Source: CALVGQ01 sp031551965 (lineage in GTDB: Bacteria > Bacillota_I > Bacilli_A > Erysipelotrichales > Erysipelotrichaceae). From it: a DNA stretch of 64,000 bases. The stretch spans positions 112,201-176,200 of the forward strand of contig JAVBMW010000003.1 in the NCBI GenBank assembly GCA_031551965.1, written 5' to 3'. Below are positions 60,401 through 64,000 of this stretch, piece after piece. The first letter of the stretch is position 1. Each line of letters opens with the position of its first letter. The position numbers and the translations under genes are program-made. The notes beneath the pieces are model-generated. The model was not told the origin of the DNA and made no database searches. It worked only from the letters and a program-made list of their open reading frames with translations.

Positions 60401-62446
60401 ATGGATGCATATCAAGGGTTTATTGAAGGACCATGGTTAAAAGAGATTAATGTACGTGATTTTATTCAAAAAAATTACACACCTTATGATGGGGATGAAT
60501 CTTTTTTGATGGAACCAACTAAAGAAACTTTAGAGCTTTGGGATCAAGTCATGGATTTGACACGCCAAGAAGCAGAAGCAGGCGGAGTTTTGGATATGGA
60601 TACCAAGATCATATCAACGATTGTTTCTCATGGACCTGGTTATCTTAATAAAGAGAAAGAAAAAATAGTTGGGTTTCAAACTGATAAACCATTTAAACGT
60701 TCTCTACAACCTTATGGTGGTATTCGAATGGCTGAAAAAGCATGTTCCGATAACGGATACGAAGTAGATCCACAAATCAGTGAATTCTTTTCGGTGCATC
60801 GCAAAACTCATAATGCAGGTGTGTTTGATGTTTATACACCAGAAATGCGTGCTTGTCGTTCAAGCCATATTATTACAGGATTACCTGATGCATATGGGCG
60901 AGGAAGAATTATTGGGGATTATCGTCGGATTGCCTTGTATGGTGTAGATCGTTTGATCCAAGATAAACAAAATCAAAAAGATTCAACTCGTATTATTATG
61001 TATTCCAATGTTATTCGTGAAAGAGAAGAACTTTCAGAACAAATTCGAGCACTATATGATTTGAAAAAATTAGGTGAAATTTATGGTTTGGATATTTCTA
61101 AACCTGCAAAAGATACTAAAGAAGCAATCCAATGGCTGTATTTTGGTTACCTTGCAGCTGTTAAGGAACAAAATGGAGCGGCAATGTCACTGGGGCGTAC
61201 CTCAACATTTATCGATATATATGCAGAGCGCGATTTAAAAAATAATGTTTATACTGAAGAAGAAATTCAGGAATTTATTGATCACTTCGTAATGAAACTG
61301 CGTTTAGTGAAATTTGCACGTACGCCAGAATACAATGAACTGTTTTCAGGAGATCCAACATGGGTTACTGAATCGATCGGTGGAATTGGGATCGATGGTC
61401 GTCCTTTGGTTACTAAATCAAGTTTCCGTTATTTACATACTTTAAAAAACTTAGGTCCTGCACCTGAACCAAATTTAACTGTTTTATGGTCTAGCAGATT
61501 ACCATCAAACTTTAAACGATACTGTGCAAAGACTTCAATTGAATCAAGTTCACTTCAATATGAGAATGATGATTTGATGCGTGTAAGTCATGGAGATGAT
61601 TATGCGATCGCTTGTTGCGTATCATCAATGACGCTTGGAAAAGAAATGCAATTCTTTGGAGCCCGTGCAAATTTAGCGAAGTGCTTGTTGTATGCGATCA
61701 ATGGTGGTATTGATGAAATCACCAAGAAACAGGTAGGACCTGAATATCGTCCGATCACAAGTGAAGTTTTGGATTATGATGAGGTGATGCACCGATACAA
61801 AGCGATGATGAAATGGTTGGCTCAGGTTTATGTCAATACATTAAATATTATTCATTCCATGCATGATAAATACTGTTACGAAAAAATACAAATGGCTTTA
61901 CATGATAAATATGTAAAACGTTTATTTGCGACAGGGATTGCCGGACTATCTGTTGTTGCGGATTCTTTATCGGCAATTAAATATGCAAAGGTCAAACCAA
62001 TAAGAGATGAAAACGGAATCGTAGTTGATTATGAGATTGAGGGTGATTTCCCTAAATACGGAAATGATGACGATCGAGTGGATTCGATCGCAAGTGAAAT
62101 TGTTAAAATATTTATGACTTATGTTTCTGGGAATCATACTTATCGCAGTGGAGTTCCGACGACTTCAATTTTAACAATTACATCGAATGTAGTTTATGGG
62201 ACAAATACAGGTTCTACCCCAGATGGTCGTAAAGCAGGTGAGGCATTTGCACCAGGGGCAAATCCGATGCATCGACGTGATACTCGCGGAGCAGTAGCTT
62301 CTTTAGCTTCGGTTTCAAAACTTCCATTCAATCATGCTCAAGATGGAATATCAAACACTTTCTCAATTGTACCTAATGCCTTAGGTAATGATGTGTTTGT
62401 AGGAGATTTAGAAGTAGAACTTGAAGGTTTTGATATCAATGAATGA
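60401..62446 (+). CDS. pflB: Pyruvate formate-lyase catalytic chain lacking the glycyl-radical domain
   Basis: 681 residues from 60401, the ATG best spaced from GGAGGGG (another ATG is at 60398). It follows PflB from the start (GFIEGPWLKEINVRDFIQKNY) through the paired active cysteines in AIACCVSS (about C405/C406; C418/C419 in E. coli) to the late block KLPFNHAQDGISNTFSIVPNALG. It then leaves the family pattern and ends after GDLEVELEGFDINE, before the point where normal PFL (about 760 residues) goes on into its C-terminal radical domain. That domain is encoded separately at 62687. The two cysteines side by side argue for pyruvate formate-lyase rather than other glycyl-radical enzymes. The enzyme turns pyruvate and CoA into acetyl-CoA and formate in anaerobes. 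Confidence 0.93.
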   Translation: MDAYQGFIEGPWLKEINVRDFIQKNYTPYDGDESFLMEPTKETLELWDQVMDLTRQEAEAGGVLDMDTKIISTIVSHGPGYLNKEKEKIVGFQTDKPFKRSLQPYGGIRMAEKACSDNGYEVDPQISEFFSVHRKTHNAGVFDVYTPEMRACRSSHIITGLPDAYGRGRIIGDYRRIALYGVDRLIQDKQNQKDSTRIIMYSNVIREREELSEQIRALYDLKKLGEIYGLDISKPAKDTKEAIQWLYFGYLAAVKEQNGAAMSLGRTSTFIDIYAERDLKNNVYTEEEIQEFIDHFVMKLRLVKFARTPEYNELFSGDPTWVTESIGGIGIDGRPLVTKSSFRYLHTLKNLGPAPEPNLTVLWSSRLPSNFKRYCAKTSIESSSLQYENDDLMRVSHGDDYAIACCVSSMTLGKEMQFFGARANLAKCLLYAINGGIDEITKKQVGPEYRPITSEVLDYDEVMHRYKAMMKWLAQVYVNTLNIIHSMHDKYCYEKIQMALHDKYVKRLFATGIAGLSVVADSLSAIKYAKVKPIRDENGIVVDYEIEGDFPKYGNDDDRVDSIASEIVKIFMTYVSGNHTYRSGVPTTSILTITSNVVYGTNTGSTPDGRKAGEAFAPGANPMHRRDTRGAVASLASVSKLPFNHAQDGISNTFSIVPNALGNDVFVGDLEVELEGFDINE

Positions 62447-62684
62447 TAAAATGATTGAAGATTTGATAGCTCAATTGGATGAATCATTTTCAAAAGGAAC
62501 AGGACATGTCAATGTAATTGTTGCTGAAGATGGAATACAAGTTGAACACACTCAAATTTCAGATGAATATACTGAGCTGATCAAAGAAGTCAAAACACTG
62601 AAATCATCAGAATGTAATAGTCTAAATATGGCTTGTTCAGTACCGACTTTGTTTGAAGGTCTGGATGATAAGGAAGAGGGATGA
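62439..62684 (+). CDS. Small protein of the split pfl operon, resembling the start of the radical domain
   Basis: 81 residues from the ATG at 62439, which overlaps the pflB stop by 8 bases. Residues 5-30 (IEDLIAQLDESFSKGTGHVNVIV) resemble the first part of the next protein (IDNLVALLDGYTEKGGHHLNVNV), where normal PFL enters its radical domain. After this there is no RVSGY loop. Instead comes an acidic helical stretch and two cysteines (C59, C66) in SECNSLNMACSVP, ending LFEGLDDKEEG. I know no described family for it. It may hold the place of the radical domain, shield or repair the active site, or aid assembly. A weak ribosome binding site suggests translation by coupling. Confidence 0.8.
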   Translation: MNDKMIEDLIAQLDESFSKGTGHVNVIVAEDGIQVEHTQISDEYTELIKEVKTLKSSECNSLNMACSVPTLFEGLDDKEEG

Positions 62685-62686
62685 AT

Positions 62687-62929
62687 ATGAATGCTAAAGA
62701 TAATCAAATCGACAATTTGGTAGCTCTACTAGATGGCTATACAGAAAAAGGAGGACATCATTTAAATGTGAATGTCTTTACTAAAGAAACGTTATTGGAT
62801 GCACAAGCTCATCCTGAAAAGTATCCACAATTAACGGTACGTGTGAGTGGGTATGCAGTCAATTTCAATAAACTGACAAAAGCTCAGCAAGATGAAGTTA
62901 TTTCTAGGACTTTTCATGATCAATTATGA
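62687..62929 (+). CDS. Stand-alone glycyl-radical domain of pyruvate formate-lyase
   Basis: 80 residues from the ATG at 62687, better spaced from AGAGGG than the ATG at 62681 inside the previous stop. The whole chain matches the last 80 residues of normal PflB: NLVALLDGY, GGHHLNVNVF, AHPEKYPQLTVRVSGYAVNF and QQDEVISRTFH. The radical-bearing glycine is G55 in RVSGY. The distance from it to the end (25 residues) is that of full PFL. The related E. coli protein GrcA/YfiD is a spare part for an intact PFL. Here the main chain has no domain of its own, so this protein must be required. It overlaps pflA by 4 bases. Confidence 0.92.
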   Translation: MNAKDNQIDNLVALLDGYTEKGGHHLNVNVFTKETLLDAQAHPEKYPQLTVRVSGYAVNFNKLTKAQQDEVISRTFHDQL

Positions 62930-63675
62930 TCGAGGCAAGAGTACATTCAATTGAAAGCTTTGGGACTGTTGATGGGCCAGGTATCCGCTATGTGATTTTT
63001 TTGCAAGGATGTCCACTGCGTTGTGCCTATTGTCATAATCCAGATACCTGGAATTATGATCAAGGGAATTTAATGGATAGTGATACTTTGTTAGAAAGCT
63101 TTAATCGCAATCGTGCATTCTATAGTGGTGGAATTACAGTCAGTGGTGGAGAACCTTTGCTGCAAATCGATTTTTTAATAGAGTTCTTTACTAAAGCTAA
63201 AATACAAAACATCCATACGTGTCTTGATACTTCTGGTGCCGTATTTGATGAGAAAAATAAAGATAAATACGAGCAATTATGTAAAGTTACTGATCTTATC
63301 TTATTGGATATCAAACAAATTGATGCAACAAAACATCTTGAACTTACAAAAATGAACAATTCAAATGTTTTGAAATTTGCGAAGTTTGTAGATGAACATA
63401 GTGTTCCAATGTGGATCCGGCATGTATATGTGAATGATGAAATCAATTCAAAAGAAGATTTAGTGAAACTTGGAGAATTTTTAGGAACACTAGATCATAT
63501 TAAAAATATTGATGTATTGCCCTATCATACAATGGGAGTATACAAATATGAACAACTTAATCTTGAATATCGTTTAAGCGATTCGTTGCCTGCTACCAAA
63601 GAACAGACAACAGAGGCAAGGAAGATCATTGTTGAAAATTATAGAAAAATTAAAAAAATGAGAGATCATATTTAA
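62926..63675 (+). CDS. pflA: Pyruvate formate-lyase activating enzyme
   Basis: 249 residues, a radical SAM protein. The 4Fe-4S cysteines are C29, C33 and C36 in GCPLRCAYCHNPDTW. GGITVSGGEPLLQ is the SAM-binding GGE motif. IRHVYVNDEIN and NIDVLPYHTMGVYKYE match known activases. It abstracts hydrogen from the glycine of the radical domain, here carried on a separate small protein. Last gene of the four-gene operon, each overlapping the one before. Confidence 0.95.
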   Translation: MIEARVHSIESFGTVDGPGIRYVIFLQGCPLRCAYCHNPDTWNYDQGNLMDSDTLLESFNRNRAFYSGGITVSGGEPLLQIDFLIEFFTKAKIQNIHTCLDTSGAVFDEKNKDKYEQLCKVTDLILLDIKQIDATKHLELTKMNNSNVLKFAKFVDEHSVPMWIRHVYVNDEINSKEDLVKLGEFLGTLDHIKNIDVLPYHTMGVYKYEQLNLEYRLSDSLPATKEQTTEARKIIVENYRKIKKMRDHI

Positions 63676-63695
63676 TAGAATGATTTCTCATTTTA
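63658..63695 (+). terminator. Terminator of the pfl operon
   Basis: ATGAGAGATCAT (inside the end of pflA) and ATGATTTCTCAT form a 12-bp stem with one G-T pair, followed by TTTAAT. The stem overlaps the last pflA codons. Confidence 0.75.
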
Positions 63696-63890
63696 ATAAA
63701 AATGGTTTTGATTTTCAATGTAAGGGGTATCAAAAAAGTTGTTAAAAATTTAACTATTAAAGATATGAAAAAATAGTGTTTATTATTATAGAAAATAGTA
63801 AATAATAATGAAAAGAGAGAGTATAAAAAGCCTTTAAAATAAGGGTTTAAAACGTATTGAAAAAATAAATAAAAAAAGAGAAAAAAAGCG

Positions 63891-63919
63891 TTGACATGTG
63901 TAGGGTGTTTTGGTATTAT
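63891..63919 (+). promoter_or_regulatory. Strong promoter, probably of an rRNA operon
   Basis: TTGACA (63891-63896), a 17-base spacer and TATTAT (63914-63919), preceded by about 190 very A/T-rich bases with A tracts that could serve as an UP element. No gene is seen between 63696 and here. Confidence 0.75.
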
Positions 63920-63925
63920 AAATAA

Positions 63926-64000
63926 GCACTCGGTCGGAAGCGATTGGGTAATCGATCTTTGAAAACTAAATAGAATATGAAACACAACGTCAATTCAAAC
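63926..64000 (+). ncRNA. Probable start of an rRNA precursor leader
   Basis: After the promoter, the sequence includes CGATTGGGTAATCG (a small stem) and then GATCTTTGAAAACTAAATAG. A CTTTGAAAACT-like element is typical of leaders just before 16S rRNA in Firmicutes. The 16S gene itself would begin beyond the window. Confidence 0.55.

Noticed and set aside
60401..62446. Main chain being glycerol dehydratase or choline lyase
   Set aside because: It has the two adjacent cysteines (ACCVS) and the N-terminal and late motifs of pyruvate formate-lyase; the others have a single active cysteine.
62439..62929. Split pyruvate formate-lyase caused by a sequencing frameshift
   Set aside because: The middle gene is a real 81-residue reading frame in a different phase with its own homology. 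The main frame meets several stops after 62446. No single base change gives a continuous PFL.
63650..63985. 111-codon open frame on the minus strand across the right end
   Set aside because: The translation is low-complexity Phe/Leu/Ile from AT-rich DNA, and it crosses the pfl terminator and a consensus promoter.

Overview
The window is AT-rich DNA from a low-GC Gram-positive anaerobe. The order and sequences of the str and S10-spc-alpha ribosomal clusters, zinc-type S14, BglG-type antitermination, the abundant PTS genes and a pyruvate formate-lyase operon point to Firmicutes. The missing rpmD and the style of the paralogous membrane genes make an Erysipelotrichia-like gut or oral bacterium my best guess, but that is inference. 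UGA is read as stop.

Layout. 1-4.0 kb: end of a probable PTS gene, a ChbG/YdjC deacetylase, an Rpn-family nuclease, a frameshifted ArsC-family gene, an ECF S component, a DtxR-family regulator and an HD protein. 4.1-10.9 kb: a sugar operon with promoter, RAT/terminator attenuator, EIIA, BglG-type antiterminator, second RAT, EIIBC and two long flavin/Fe-S ene-reductase-like proteins. 11.0-15.5 kb: str operon (rpsL-rpsG-fusA-tuf). 15.5-19.6 kb: a DUF1622 protein, a decayed dinD copy, intact dinD, an orphan EIIB, a DUF975 protein and a methyltransferase. 19.6-25 kb: BlaI/BlaR1-like pair divergent from a three-gene ABC exporter. 25-32.3 kb: a glycosyltransferase, a two-component system with an unusual sensor, an exported metalloprotease-like protein, a lipoprotein and a hydrolase. 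32.5-47 kb: the S10-spc-alpha cluster, rpsJ to rplQ. 47-48.8 kb: a tandem array of ORF6N genes, two of them broken. 48.8-60.2 kb: two related ABC exporter operons, the second with four tandem copies of one permease. 60.3-63.7 kb: pyruvate formate-lyase encoded in pieces plus its activase. The right end carries a strong promoter and what looks like an rRNA operon leader.

Three things stand out. (1) Pyruvate formate-lyase is divided: a 682-residue catalytic chain without a glycyl-radical domain, a separate 80-82-residue glycyl-radical protein, and between them an 81-residue protein resembling the start of the radical domain but lacking the radical loop. (2) Three ORF6N genes and one dinD gene each carry a perfect inverted repeat inside the coding sequence at a comparable place in the N-terminal domain. 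In the ORF6N copies the arms differ but remain complementary. (3) An ABC exporter has a tandem series of permeases with conserved membrane parts and divergent central regions. A beta-glucoside-type PTS operon carrying two ene-reductase-like enzymes with altered active-site motifs is a fourth candidate for new biochemistry.
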